Shown here: piece by piece, positions 8,107-16,905 of the stretch
Layout: each line of letters opens with the position of its first letter
How positions within the stretch are numbered: position 1 is the stretch's first letter
Assembly: GCF_048268305.1 (NCBI RefSeq)
Contig: NZ_JBLWVT010000005.1
Coordinates: 62,001-126,000, forward strand
Origin: Pseudodonghicola sp048268305
GTDB taxonomy: Bacteria > Pseudomonadota > Alphaproteobacteria > Rhodobacterales > Rhodobacteraceae
Length of the DNA: 64,000 nucleotides
Reading direction: 5' to 3'
The notes under the pieces: model-generated
What the model saw: only the letters and a program-made list of their open reading frames with translations
Databases searched by the model: none
What the model was told of the DNA's origin: nothing
Made by a program: the position numbers and the translations under genes

Positions 8107-8655
8107 ATGTCACGACTGGCCGCATTCAACTTCCAGAAATGGATCGACGAGCACAAGCACCTGCTGAAACCGCCGGTGGGCAACCAGCAGATCTGGAAGG
8201 ATGCCGATCTGATGGTCACCGTGGTGGGCGGGCCGAACAAGCGCACCGATTACCATGACGATCCGGTCGAGGAATTCTTCTATCAGCTCAAGGGCGACAT
8301 GCTGCTCAAGCTGCACGACACCGAGACCGGCGAATTCTATGACGTGCCGATCCGCGAGGGCGACATCTTCCTGCTGCCCGCCCATATGCGCCATTCGCCG
8401 CAGCGGCCGCAGGAGGGCTCGATCGGGTTGGTGATCGAACCGGCGCGGCCCGAAGGCGCACTGGACGCGATCGAATGGTATTGTTTCGACTGCAACGCCC
8501 TGGTGCATCGGTCGGAAACCGATCTGGAATCGATCGTCGACGATCTGCCGCCGATCTATGCCGCCTTCTATGCCGATGAGGCGGCGCGCACCTGCCCGAA
8601 CTGCGGCGCGCTGCACCCGGGCAAGGAACCGCCCGAGGGCTGGGTCAAGCTTTGA
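8107..8655 (+). CDS. nbaC: 3-hydroxyanthranilate 3,4-dioxygenase-like extradiol dioxygenase
   Basis: A cupin dioxygenase of 182 residues. It keeps the Fe(II) ligands His50, Glu56 and His96, seen in RTDYHDDPVEEFFYQ and RHSPQRP. It also keeps the substrate-binding set of the bacterial 3-HAO family: Arg46, Arg100 and Glu111 (counterparts of Arg47, Arg99 and Glu110 in the Cupriavidus enzyme). The second, rubredoxin-like iron site is present as C126-x2-C129 and C163-x2-C166. The family opens the ring of 3-hydroxyanthranilate next to the hydroxyl, on the side away from the amino group. Complete conservation argues for an ortho-aminophenol carboxylate substrate. No carboxymuconate-semialdehyde decarboxylase or dehydrogenase follows, so the natural substrate here may differ from 3-hydroxyanthranilate. 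A good ribosome site (GGGGAGATAGGAA) precedes the ATG. Confidence 0.88.
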   Translation: MSRLAAFNFQKWIDEHKHLLKPPVGNQQIWKDADLMVTVVGGPNKRTDYHDDPVEEFFYQLKGDMLLKLHDTETGEFYDVPIREGDIFLLPAHMRHSPQRPQEGSIGLVIEPARPEGALDAIEWYCFDCNALVHRSETDLESIVDDLPPIYAAFYADEAARTCPNCGALHPGKEPPEGWVKL

Positions 8656-8813
8656 TCCCGGTCTCGCGGCGGCAGCGCCCCTGAAACTGCGGCGCGATCC
8701 CCGGTGGGAAGAAATATATGTCCAGGACCGAGGTTCGGCTTTACTCCTTCCCGGATACCGGGCCAAAAATACAAAAAAGACAGAACAACAATAGACAACA
8801 GAGAGGGAACACC

Positions 8814-9998
8814 ATGAAACGCAACGGGACCAAATGGTCGCTTACCGGCCTGCTGGCCGGGATGGCGTTGGCCATCGCGGCACCGGCACGCGCCGAGGAG
8901 CCGGTGAAGATCGGCATGATCACCACCCTGTCCGGCGCTGCGGGTTATATCGGCGAGGATATCCGCGATGCCTTCCAGCTGGCGATGGATCAGGAAGGCG
9001 GCAAGCTGGGCGGCGTCCCGGTCGAGCTGCTGGTCGAGGACGACGGGTTCAAGCCCGGCAACGGCCGCCAGATCGCCGAAAAGTTCATGAATGACGAGAA
9101 CGTCAAGATCCTGACCGGCATCATCTTCTCGAACATCGCCGGCGCCACGGTGCCCGATGTGGTCGACAATGACGCGATCTATATCAGCCCCAACGCAGCG
9201 CCCTCGAACATGGCGGGCAAGGACTGCAACGAGAATTACTTTGCCGTCGCCTGGCAGAACGACGCCCTGCACGAGGCGACCGGCGTCGCCGCCAAGAAGA
9301 TGGGCTATAAGAATGCCTTCGTGCTGGCACCGAACTATCAGGCCGGCAAGGATGCCATCGCCGGCTTCAAGCACGGCTTCGGCGGCGAGATCGCCGGCGA
9401 GATCTATACCCAGCTTGGCCAGACCGACTATTCCGCCGAAATGGCCCAGATCCGCGCCGCCAATCCCGAGGTGGTGTTCCAGTTCCATCCGGGCGGCATG
9501 GGTATCGCCTTCATGCGCCAGTATCAGCAGGCCGGGCTGCTGGGCCAGATCCCGATGGTCCTGTCCGAGCCGGCCACCGATGGGGTGATCCTGAAGGCCG
9601 TGGGCGAGGCCGCCATCGGCATCAAGGGCACCGCGCATTGGAACTGGGATTTCGACAATGAGGCGAACAAGACCTTCGTCGCCGCCTGGCGCGCCAAATA
9701 CGGCGATCGCCCGATCACCTATTACGCCAGCCAAAGCTATGACACTGCGCTGCTGATCGCCTCGGCGCTGAAGCAGACCGGTGGGGTCGATGATCTTGAC
9801 GCCCTGCGCGAGGCGCTGCGCAAGGCCGATTTCCATTCGGTGCGCGGCAAGTTCAAGTTCGGCCCGAACCAGCATCCGATCCAGAACTGGTACATGGTGG
9901 ATATCGAGATGGGCGAATTCGGCTATCCGATGACCGTCACCAAGGATCTGCTGATCGAGGATTACGGCGACAGCTATTCCGCGCTCTGCAAGATGTGA
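8814..9998 (+). CDS. ABC importer substrate-binding protein (branched-chain/aromatic type)
   Basis: A protein of 394 residues with a Sec signal peptide (MKRNGTKWSLTGLLAGMA... cut after ARA) and a type I periplasmic-binding fold (EPVKIGMITTLSGAAGYIG). The LivJ-like family binds branched-chain amino acids, amides or aromatic acids. Placement between ring-cleavage and lower-pathway genes suggests it captures the aromatic substrate of the island. ATG 8814 has GAGAGGGAA upstream and begins the signal peptide; the frame upstream is unsupported. It is followed, after a strong hairpin, by two permeases and two ATPases. The dedicated ligand is inferred, not seen. Confidence 0.9.
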   Translation: MKRNGTKWSLTGLLAGMALAIAAPARAEEPVKIGMITTLSGAAGYIGEDIRDAFQLAMDQEGGKLGGVPVELLVEDDGFKPGNGRQIAEKFMNDENVKILTGIIFSNIAGATVPDVVDNDAIYISPNAAPSNMAGKDCNENYFAVAWQNDALHEATGVAAKKMGYKNAFVLAPNYQAGKDAIAGFKHGFGGEIAGEIYTQLGQTDYSAEMAQIRAANPEVVFQFHPGGMGIAFMRQYQQAGLLGQIPMVLSEPATDGVILKAVGEAAIGIKGTAHWNWDFDNEANKTFVAAWRAKYGDRPITYYASQSYDTALLIASALKQTGGVDDLDALREALRKADFHSVRGKFKFGPNQHPIQNWYMVDIEMGEFGYPMTVTKDLLIEDYGDSYSALCKM

Positions 9999-10037
9999 TC
10001 TTCCCAACCAGTTCGGATCCCGTCGCGGTCCGGACCG

Positions 10038-10063
10038 GACCCCCGCGCCTCTGCGCGGGGGTC
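10038..10063 (+). other. Intercistronic stem-loop between binding protein and permease
   Basis: An 11-bp perfect stem GACCCCCGCGC/GCGCGGGGGTC with a 4-nt loop lies in the 98-nt gap after the binding-protein gene. No T-run follows. Such hairpins usually protect the upstream mRNA and raise binding protein over membrane components. Confidence 0.65.
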
Positions 10064-10096
10064 AGACGTGCAGAGATTGCTGGCAGGGACTGCTGA

Positions 10097-11011
10097 ATGA
10101 CGCTCATCATCGAACAACTTCTGAACGGGCTGCAGTATGGCGTGATGCTGTTTCTGCTGGCTGCGGGGCTCACCCTGATCTTCGGCATCATGGGGGTGAT
10201 CAACCTGGCGCACGGATCGCTCTATATGGTGGGTGCCTTCGCCGGCACCTGGGTCGCGACCGAGACGGGCAGCTTCTGGGCCGGGATACCGGCCGCGCTG
10301 GTCGCCGCCATGCTGACCGGCTTCGTGATCGAGGCGGCGGTGGTGCGACGGCTCTATTCCCGCGATCACCTCGATCAGGTGCTGGCGACCTTCGCGCTGA
10401 TCCTGATCTTCAACCAGATCATCGTTCTGATCTTCGGGCGTGCCCCGATCTATACCGCGCTGCCCGAGGCGTTTTCCAATTCCATCGAACTGATCCCGGG
10501 GCTGTCCTATCCGCCCTACCGGTTGCTGATCATCGTGGTGGGGCTCTTGGTGGCGGTCGGGCTCTGGGCGCTGATCAGCTATACCCGCATCGGCATGCTG
10601 GTGCGCGCCGGATCGACCAACCGCGACATGGTGCGCGCGCTCGGCGTCGACATCCGGCTGCTCTATACCTTTGTCTTCGGGCTGGGGGCGATGCTCGCAG
10701 GGCTGGCGGGCTTCATGACCGGGCCGCTGCTGGCGGTGCAGGTCGGTATGGGGGAACAGATCCTGCTGTCGACCTTCGTGGTGGTGGTGATCGGCGGTGT
10801 CGGCTCGATCAAGGGCGCCTTCGTCGCCGGCATCGGGCTGGGGGTGATCGACACCTGCCTGCGGGCCTTCCTGCCCGGGCTGCTGCGCGGTCTGATGCCA
10901 ATTTCCGAGGCCGATGCGCTGGGGCTCGGCATTTCCTCGATGGGCATCTATCTGCTGATGGCGATTGTCCTGCTGGTCCGGCCCAAGGGCCTCTTCTCGG
11001 TGGGAGGGTGA
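10097..11011 (+). CDS. ABC importer permease, LivH type
   Basis: A hydrophobic protein of 304 residues, probably with eight transmembrane segments. It has the LivH-type start (IIEQLLNGLQYGVMLFLLAA) and the conserved GVINLAHGSLYMVGAF and VIGGVGSIKGAFVAGIGLG segments, which contact the ATPase. With the LivM-like protein at 11016 it forms the inner-membrane channel for the substrate brought by the 8814 binding protein. ATG 10097 begins directly with the family N-terminus. The next gene follows after 4 nt. Confidence 0.93.
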   Translation: MTLIIEQLLNGLQYGVMLFLLAAGLTLIFGIMGVINLAHGSLYMVGAFAGTWVATETGSFWAGIPAALVAAMLTGFVIEAAVVRRLYSRDHLDQVLATFALILIFNQIIVLIFGRAPIYTALPEAFSNSIELIPGLSYPPYRLLIIVVGLLVAVGLWALISYTRIGMLVRAGSTNRDMVRALGVDIRLLYTFVFGLGAMLAGLAGFMTGPLLAVQVGMGEQILLSTFVVVVIGGVGSIKGAFVAGIGLGVIDTCLRAFLPGLLRGLMPISEADALGLGISSMGIYLLMAIVLLVRPKGLFSVGG

Positions 11012-11015
11012 CGGC

Positions 11016-11987
11016 ATGAGGCGTTTCATCCTGCCCGGGCTTCTGCTGCTGGCCTTCCTGCTGTTGCCGGTGCTGGCCGACATGCTGGGCCAGTCGGCAC
11101 TGCGCACCATGGGCGCGCGGATCATGATCTATGCCATCGCCGCCGCCAGTCTGAACCTGATCCTCGGCTATGGCGGCATGGTCTCCTTCGGACACGCGGC
11201 CTTTTTCGGCATCGGCAACTATGTCGTCGGTATCCTCTATCACCATCACGCCAGCGGCGAGCCGCTCTGGGGCATCATCCCGGGATCGGACCAGATGCTG
11301 GTGACGCTCCCCGCCGCCATGCTGGTCGCCGGGATCATGGCCGCGATCATCGGGGCGCTGTCGCTCAGAACCTCGGGCGTGCAGTTCATCATGATCACGC
11401 TGGCCTTCGCGCAGATGATCTTCTTCCTCTTCGTCTCGCTCAAGACCTATGGCGGCGAGGACGGCATCATCGTGCGCCGCACCAACGAGGTGCCCTTTCT
11501 CAACATGAAGGACAAGACGACGGTCTATTACTTCATCTATGGGGTGGCGGTGCTCTATTTCCTGCTGCTCTGGCGGGTGATCAATTCCTCCTTCGGGACC
11601 ATGCTGTCGGGTATCCGGCAGAACGAACGGCGGATGGCGGCGATGGGCATCTCGACCTATCGCTACAAGCTCTATGGTTTCGTCCTGGCGGGGATGAGCG
11701 CCGGACTGGCCGGCGGGCTGATGGCCAATCTGCTGCGCTTCGCCAGCCCCGACACCATGCATTGGACCAAATCGGGCGAGCTGATGATCATGGTGATCCT
11801 GGGCGGCGTCGGTACCTTCCTGGGGCCGATCCTGGGCTCAGTCGCCTTCCTGACGCTGGAGAATTACCTCGCCGCCTGGACCGAACATTGGCCGCTGATC
11901 CTTGGCCTCGTGCTGCTGGTGGTGGTGCTGGGCACCCAGGGTGGCATCAAGGCGCTGATCGACCGCATCTTCGGGGGGCGCATATGA
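11016..11987 (+). CDS. ABC importer permease, LivM type
   Basis: A protein of 323 residues with LivM features: ILGYGGMVSFGHAAFFGIGNY, the central FGTMLSGIRQNERR loop (LivM EAA-like ATPase contact), and a C-terminal MVILGGVGTFLGPILGS segment. ATG 11016 has GGGAGGG 7 nt upstream. Its stop overlaps the next ATG (ATGA), so expression is coupled to the first ATPase. It forms a heterodimer with the 10097 permease. Confidence 0.93.
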   Translation: MRRFILPGLLLLAFLLLPVLADMLGQSALRTMGARIMIYAIAAASLNLILGYGGMVSFGHAAFFGIGNYVVGILYHHHASGEPLWGIIPGSDQMLVTLPAAMLVAGIMAAIIGALSLRTSGVQFIMITLAFAQMIFFLFVSLKTYGGEDGIIVRRTNEVPFLNMKDKTTVYYFIYGVAVLYFLLLWRVINSSFGTMLSGIRQNERRMAAMGISTYRYKLYGFVLAGMSAGLAGGLMANLLRFASPDTMHWTKSGELMIMVILGGVGTFLGPILGSVAFLTLENYLAAWTEHWPLILGLVLLVVVLGTQGGIKALIDRIFGGRI

Positions 11988-12739
11988 CTTCGATCCTCAA
12001 TGTCGAAAACCTGGTCAAACGCTTCGGCGGGCTGATCGCGACCGACCATGTCTCGCTCGAGGTGAAGACCGGCGAGATCCACGCGCTGATCGGCCCGAAC
12101 GGCGCCGGCAAGTCGACGCTGATCAATCAGCTCTGTGGCGAGCTGACCTCCGACAGCGGCCATATTCAGCTTGGCGGCCGCGACATCAGCCACGACAGCC
12201 CGGAAGACCGCGTGCATCTGGGGCTGGGGCGCACCTTCCAGATCACCAGCCTGCTCGAGGATTTCACCGTCCGCCAGAACGTCGGCATCGCGGTGCAGGC
12301 GCGCGACGGCGGCAATCTGCGGATCTGGGACCGCGTCACCAAGCGGCGCGCGCTCTGGGACGAGGCCGACGCGCGGATCGCCGACAGCGGCCTTGCCAGC
12401 CGGGCAGACACATTGGTGGCCGATCTGTCCCATGGCGAGAAGAAGCAGCTTGAACTGGTGATGGCGCTGGCCGGAAAGCCGCGGCTGCTGCTGCTCGATG
12501 AACCGATGGCTGGCCTGGGACATGCCGAAAGTCAGGAGATGATCGGCCTGCTCGACAGCCTGCGCGGCCATGTCTCCATGCTGCTGGTCGAACATGATAT
12601 GGACGCGGTCTTTGCCCTGGCCGACCGGATTTCAGTGCTGGTCTACGGCCAGATCCTGATGACCGGCACGGCGGATCAGATCCGCAACGATCCGCGCGTG
12701 CGCGAAGCCTATCTGGGCGGGGAGGACGAGCTGTGCTGA
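11984..12739 (+). CDS. ABC importer ATPase, LivG type
   Basis: A protein of 251 residues. Walker A is GPNGAGKST, the ABC signature is LSHGEKKQLEL, Walker B is LLLLDEPMAGL, and the H-loop is VEHDMD. SHGEK replaces the common SGGQ, as is usual in LivG subunits. It begins within the stop of the LivM gene and overlaps the LivF-type GTG by 7 nt, so the two ATPases are translationally coupled. It powers import through the 10097/11016 permeases. Confidence 0.94.
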   Translation: MTSILNVENLVKRFGGLIATDHVSLEVKTGEIHALIGPNGAGKSTLINQLCGELTSDSGHIQLGGRDISHDSPEDRVHLGLGRTFQITSLLEDFTVRQNVGIAVQARDGGNLRIWDRVTKRRALWDEADARIADSGLASRADTLVADLSHGEKKQLELVMALAGKPRLLLLDEPMAGLGHAESQEMIGLLDSLRGHVSMLLVEHDMDAVFALADRISVLVYGQILMTGTADQIRNDPRVREAYLGGEDELC

Positions 12740-13434
12740 CGGTCACCAATCTGCAGGCCGGCTATGGTCAGAGCCAGGTGCTGTTCGACGTCTCGCTTGA
12801 AGTCAGGGATGGCGAACTGGTCACCCTGATGGGGCGCAACGGCATGGGCAAGACCACGACGATACGCACCATCATGGGGTTGCTCGCCCCCAAGGGCGGC
12901 ACTGTCACCTTCGCCGGCCAGACCATCACCGGGGCGACGCCGGAACGGGTGGCGCGGCTGGGCGCGGGGCTGGTGCCCGAGGGACGGCAGATCTTCCGCA
13001 CTCTCACGGTGCGCGAAAACCTGATCGCCACCGCCGCCAATCGCGGCAAGCGCCCCAACCCCTGGACGCTGGAGCGGGTCTATGAGCTGTTTCCGCGGAT
13101 GCGCGAACGCGCCGATCAGTCGGCCGGCACCCTGTCGGGGGGCGAACAGCAGATGCTGGCGGTGGGCCGGGCGTTGATGACCAATCCGCGCCTGCTGATC
13201 CTCGACGAGGCGACGGAAGGGTTGGCGCCGGTGATCCGGGCCGAGATCTGGCGGGTGGTCGAATTGCTCAAGGCCGAGGGCCAGTCGATCCTGCTGATCG
13301 ACAAGAACCTGGCGGTGCTGAAACGGCTGGCGGATCGCCATTATATCCTGGAAAAAGGGCGCACGGTCTGGAGCGGCGACGGTGCCGATCTCGACCGCGA
13401 TCATGAGGAGGTACAGGGCTATGTCGGGCTTTGA
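12733..13434 (+). CDS. ABC importer ATPase, LivF type
   Basis: A protein of 233 residues starting at GTG inside the end of the LivG gene. Walker A is the LivF-type variant GRNGMGKTT, the signature is LSGGEQQMLAVGR, Walker B is LLILDEATEGL, and the H-loop position, normally His, reads IDKNL with Lys-Asn, as in many LivF subunits. It completes a five-part importer. Its end overlaps the following hydrolase gene by 14 nt. Confidence 0.93.
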   Translation: MLTVTNLQAGYGQSQVLFDVSLEVRDGELVTLMGRNGMGKTTTIRTIMGLLAPKGGTVTFAGQTITGATPERVARLGAGLVPEGRQIFRTLTVRENLIATAANRGKRPNPWTLERVYELFPRMRERADQSAGTLSGGEQQMLAVGRALMTNPRLLILDEATEGLAPVIRAEIWRVVELLKAEGQSILLIDKNLAVLKRLADRHYILEKGRTVWSGDGADLDRDHEEVQGYVGL

Positions 13435-14308
13435 GCTGCCGCTTTCGGCAGAGCTTTCGGGGGCGGCGCTGGACCGCGCCTATAACGCGCGCGCCACGGT
13501 CAGCATCGAGACCTTCGAGGCGATCACCCACCAGTATCGCGCCGTCTCGGACCGCGCGGCCGAAACCGTACCGGGCACGCTCGGCATCGTCTATGACGAT
13601 TGCGGCGAGGCGCTGGATGTCTTCGCCGGCGGCCAGGGCGACGACCTGCGCCCGGCGGTGATCTTCATCCACGGCGGCTATTGGCGGGCGCTGTCGCGGC
13701 TCGACTCGCGGATGATGGCGCCGATGCTGGCCGGGCAGGGCATCGCCAGCGTGGTGCCCGACTATACGCTCGCCCCCAAGGCCAGCCTGCGCGAGATCGT
13801 GCGCCAGATGCGCGCCGCCTTCGCCTGGGTGTGGCGAAACGCCGCCAACCACGGCATCGACCGCAACCGCATCTATGTCACCGGCAGCTCTGCCGGCGGC
13901 CATCTGGCCGGTACGCTGCTGTCGGCGGGCTGGCAGGCGGCGTTCGATCTGCCGGCGGATGCCGTCGCCGGCGGGCTGCCGATCAGCGGGCTGTTCGATC
14001 TCGATCCGATCGCGCGCACCTTTCCGCAGGAATGGCTCGGGCTCGGCGCCGAGGATATCGCCGATCTCAGCCCGATCCGCACCATCGGCAAGCCGCATGC
14101 GCCGATGATCGCCGCCTATGCCCAACACGAGGCCTCGGGCTTTTCGCTGAACTCGCGCGCCTATGCGGCGGCCTGGGCGGCGGCGGGCGGCATGGCCGAG
14201 GTGCTGGAGATCGCCGACCGCAACCATTTCGACGTGCTCCTGGATTATTGCGACCCGGAGAGCGCGCTGTCGCAGGCGCTGCTGCGGCTGATCGCCAACG
14301 GGCGCTGA
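13421..14308 (+). CDS. Alpha/beta hydrolase resembling arylformamidase (kynurenine formamidase)
   Basis: A protein of 295 residues with the oxyanion-hole motif HGGYW near residue 83 and the nucleophile elbow GSSAGGHLAG (Ser near residue 153). The likely acid is in the SGLFDLDP region and the His in ADRNHFDV near the end. HGGYW plus this elbow is typical of the arylformamidase-like hydrolases that remove N-formyl or N-acyl groups from aromatic amines. Beside a 3-HAO-like dioxygenase it could free the ortho-amino group needed for ring cleavage, or hydrolyse an amide or ester transport form. ATG 13421 has GAGGAGG 10 nt upstream and overlaps the preceding ATPase gene. Confidence 0.82.
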   Translation: MSGFELPLSAELSGAALDRAYNARATVSIETFEAITHQYRAVSDRAAETVPGTLGIVYDDCGEALDVFAGGQGDDLRPAVIFIHGGYWRALSRLDSRMMAPMLAGQGIASVVPDYTLAPKASLREIVRQMRAAFAWVWRNAANHGIDRNRIYVTGSSAGGHLAGTLLSAGWQAAFDLPADAVAGGLPISGLFDLDPIARTFPQEWLGLGAEDIADLSPIRTIGKPHAPMIAAYAQHEASGFSLNSRAYAAAWAAAGGMAEVLEIADRNHFDVLLDYCDPESALSQALLRLIANGR

Positions 14309-14324
14309 TCAGCCGTTCAGGCGG

Positions 14325-15077
14325 TCAACCGTTCAACCGGTCGCGGATCGCGTCGAGCGTCCGGAGCAGAACCTCGTGCGCCCCGCCGTCGCGCAGCCCC
14401 TCGGTCATCTGCAGGCTGATGCTGCCCTTGGTCGCCAGCGAGTCCCGCTTGCGCGCCAGCGCCCCGGGCTTGCGCGTCATCGCCGCCAGGAATCCCGAAA
14501 AGAGCTGGGTGGTATAGAATTCCGCCTCCGCGTGCTCCCCGGTCTCGTCCCCCAGCCATTCCGCCCCGGTGGCCATCAGGTCGAGCAGGCCGGAGACCAT
14601 GGCGCAGATGGCGAAATGCATGTTCAGCGCGCGTTCGTCCGGCACCTGGAACACGGTGTTTTCCGGCTCGAACAGCCGGTCGAGCACATCGGTCGACGGA
14701 TAGGCCGGCAGCGGGCAGCCGCCCTGTTCCAGAAACCCGAGCGGGATGGTGATGGTGATATCCTCGGCCGGGGCGCACAGCGTCCTGAGCTTTGCCAGCG
14801 ACACGCCCGCCATCACCGAGATGATGTGCTGGCCGGGACGAAACCTGAGATCTTGCAGAACCTCGGCGGCCAGATGAGGGCGCAGGCAGAGAAACACCAC
14901 CTCGGAGCGGTCGATCACCTGCTGGTTCTGCGCCACCATCACCCCATGACCGGATTCGAGCGTCGCCGCGATATCGGCATTGCGGTCCGAGACGGTGATG
15001 TCATGGCCGGTGCCGGCCAGGAAGCGGACCATTGGCGCGGCGATCTGCCCGGTGCCGAGAAAGCCGATCCGATACAT
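14325..15077 (-). CDS. NAD(P)-dependent oxidoreductase, P5C-reductase/6-phosphogluconate-dehydrogenase-like
   Basis: A protein of 250 residues with an N-terminal Rossmann motif GFLGTGQIAAPMV (GxGxxA type). A helical C-terminal domain follows, resembling pyrroline-5-carboxylate reductase and related beta-hydroxyacid dehydrogenases, with SVMAGVSLAKL and the later LFSGFLAAMTRKPG region. The catalytic step cannot be named. It is the only gene in the island on the minus strand, its end 17 nt from the end of the hydrolase gene, so it is convergent with the upstream half and divergent from the GalB-like gene. It probably has its own promoter in the 306-nt gap shared with 15383. ATG 15077 starts directly at the Rossmann fold. 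Confidence 0.78.
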   Translation of the reverse strand: MYRIGFLGTGQIAAPMVRFLAGTGHDITVSDRNADIAATLESGHGVMVAQNQQVIDRSEVVFLCLRPHLAAEVLQDLRFRPGQHIISVMAGVSLAKLRTLCAPAEDITITIPLGFLEQGGCPLPAYPSTDVLDRLFEPENTVFQVPDERALNMHFAICAMVSGLLDLMATGAEWLGDETGEHAEAEFYTTQLFSGFLAAMTRKPGALARKRDSLATKGSISLQMTEGLRDGGAHEVLLRTLDAIRDRLNG

Positions 15078-15382
15078 GCGGTCCTGTCTCCTTGTCCTGT
15101 CGCGCGGGGGATGGGCCGTCGGGCCTGCCTGCCTCTGCCGAGGGTTGAATCTCGGGGACACTAGCACCGCGAAACCTATTGGCGGAACCTGGATTTCTCG
15201 ATGGCAAAGCAGGGTTACGCTCCTTGCATAGCAGGCCGCGAGCCCCTGGGGGGAGCCGCCCGATCGGCCGGCTGCTGCGCCTGCTATAGCCAAATCTTAT
15301 CAGGGTGGTCGGCAAACGAAATGGCCTTGCGCCGGGGGCGGACGTAACCAGACCGCAAGACATTCCTGCCGGGAGGGCCCCC
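15078..15382. other. Divergent promoter region
   Basis: Gap of 305 nt between the minus-strand oxidoreductase and the plus-strand GalB-like gene. It should contain both promoters. No convincing gene, terminator or operator was recognised, although TTGCATAGCAGG and CTGCTATAGCC-like AT-richer spots occur near 15220-15295. Confidence 0.4.
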
Positions 15383-16120
15383 ATGTCACAGAAGAAAACC
15401 GCGCTGGTGATCAGCGCACATGCCGCCGATTTCGTCTGGCGCTGCGGTGGCGCCATCGCGCTGCACCAGCAAATGGGCTATGAGGTGACCGTCGCCTGCC
15501 TGTCCTTCGGGGAGCGGGGCGAAAGCGCCAAGCTCTGGAAGCAGGAAGGCATGACCCTGGACAAGGTCAAGGCCGCCCGCAAGGAAGAGGCCGAGAATGC
15601 CGCCGCTGCGCTCGGCGTCAGCGATATCCGTTTCCTCGATCTGGGGGATTATCCGCTGAAGCTGGATGACGATGCCAAATATCGCATGGTCGACATCATT
15701 CGCGAAGTGCAGCCCAAGTGGATGATGAGCCATTCGAAATGGGATCCCTATAACACGGATCACATGTACACCACGCAGTTCGCGCTGGAATGCCGGATGA
15801 TCGCCCAGGCCTGGGGCCACAATCCCGGGCAGAAGGTTCTGGGGGCGCCGCAGCTCTATCTGTTCGAGCCGCATCAGACCGAACAGATGGAATGGAAGCC
15901 GAACGTCTTCCTCGACATCACGCCGGTGTGGGACAAGAAGCGCGCCGCCATCGAGTGCATGCAGGGGCAGGAGCACCTGTGGAAATATTACACCAATGTG
16001 GCCGAGAACCGCGGCAACCATTTCCGCCGCAACTCCGGCGGTCAGGCCGGCGGCCGCGATTGCCGCTATGCCGAGGGGTTCCAGGCGATCTTCCCGCAAA
16101 CCGTGGACGAACTGGCATGA
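15383..16120 (+). CDS. galB: PIG-L family hydratase, 4-oxalomesaconate hydratase (GalB)-like
   Basis: A protein of 245 residues in the PIG-L/LmbE fold. The N-terminal metal motif reads AHAADFVWRCGG where deacetylases have AHPDDE. This replacement, with WMMSHSKWDPYNTDH further on, is what I expect of the GalB branch of zinc-dependent 4-carboxy-2-hydroxymuconate hydratases described in Pseudomonas putida. The reaction adds water to give 4-carboxy-4-hydroxy-2-oxoadipate. Assignment is strengthened by the next gene, a GalC/LigK-type aldolase whose ATG overlaps this stop (ATGA), and by the GalD-like tautomerase after that. GGGAGGG lies upstream of ATG 15383. Confidence 0.82.
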   Translation: MSQKKTALVISAHAADFVWRCGGAIALHQQMGYEVTVACLSFGERGESAKLWKQEGMTLDKVKAARKEEAENAAAALGVSDIRFLDLGDYPLKLDDDAKYRMVDIIREVQPKWMMSHSKWDPYNTDHMYTTQFALECRMIAQAWGHNPGQKVLGAPQLYLFEPHQTEQMEWKPNVFLDITPVWDKKRAAIECMQGQEHLWKYYTNVAENRGNHFRRNSGGQAGGRDCRYAEGFQAIFPQTVDELA

Positions 16121-16812
16121 GCCCGGTCGGCGTCGGCACCAAGGGCGTGGTGGTGCAGAACATCGACCGCGCCGATCCGGCGGTGGTCGCGGGGCTGGGG
16201 GCCTGCGGTGTCGCCACCGTGCACGAGGCGCAGGGTCGCAAGGGCCTGCTCGCCAGCTATATGCGGCCGATCCAGTCGGGCACTCGGCTGGCGGCCTCGG
16301 CCGTCACCATCTCGGCGCCGCCGGGCGACAACTGGATGGTGCATGTGTCGATCGAGCAGTGCCAGGCGGGCGATATCCTGGTGCTGGCGCCGACCAGCCC
16401 CTGCGAGGACGGCTATTTCGGCGATCTTCTGGCCACCTCGGCGCAGGCGCGCGGGGTCAAGGGGCTGATCATCGACGCCGGCGTCCGCGACCTGCGCGAT
16501 CTGCGCGAGATGGAGTTCCCGGTCTGGTCGAAGGCGGTCTTCGCCCAAGGCACGGTGAAAGAGACATTGGGATCGGTCAACGTGCCCCTGATCTGCGCCG
16601 GCATGCTGATCAACCCGGGCGATGTGATCGTCGCCGATGACGACGGCGTCTGCGTCGTGCGTCGCGACGAGGCGGAGGCGGTGCTCGAGAAGGCCCGCGC
16701 CCGTGAGGCTGCCGAGACCGCCAAGCGCGCGAGGCTGGCGGCGGGCGAACTGGGGCTCGACATCTATGGCATGCGGGAGCGGCTGGCCGAGAAGGGCCTG
16801 AAGTACATCTGA
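16117..16812 (+). CDS. galC: RraA-family 4-carboxy-4-hydroxy-2-oxoadipate aldolase (GalC/LigK-like)
   Basis: A protein of 231 residues with the RraA/HMG-CHA aldolase fold. The pattern is AGLGACGVATVHEAQG at the N-terminus and GLIIDAGVRDLRDL, whose Arg-Asp pair belongs to the family G-x20-R-D active-site motif. The metal-dependent class II aldolase splits 4-carboxy-4-hydroxy-2-oxoadipate to pyruvate and oxaloacetate and often decarboxylates oxaloacetate. It is coupled to the hydratase by a 4-nt overlap, which supports the specific function over a generic RNase E inhibitor. Its product pair enters central metabolism. Confidence 0.87.
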   Translation: MSPVGVGTKGVVVQNIDRADPAVVAGLGACGVATVHEAQGRKGLLASYMRPIQSGTRLAASAVTISAPPGDNWMVHVSIEQCQAGDILVLAPTSPCEDGYFGDLLATSAQARGVKGLIIDAGVRDLRDLREMEFPVWSKAVFAQGTVKETLGSVNVPLICAGMLINPGDVIVADDDGVCVVRRDEAEAVLEKARAREAAETAKRARLAAGELGLDIYGMRERLAEKGLKYI

Positions 16813-16819
16813 TCCCGCG

Positions 16820-16895
16820 CGGGGGCGGGAGGGGGCCAGCCCCCTCTTGGCCTGCGGCCAATTCACCCCCGCCGTATTTCAAACGAGAAGAAGCA
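16820..16895 (+). repeat. Dispersed intergenic repeat, copy 1
   Basis: Two tandem hairpins (GAGGGGGC/GCCCCCTC at 16829-16846 and TTGGCC/GGCCAA at 16847-16861) are followed by TTCACCCCCGCCGTATTTC and AGAAGAAG. The same order recurs, inverted, at about 30797-30865. It occupies the gap before the GalD-like gene. Confidence 0.6.
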
Positions 16896-16905
16896 GGGGG
16901 TGGAG

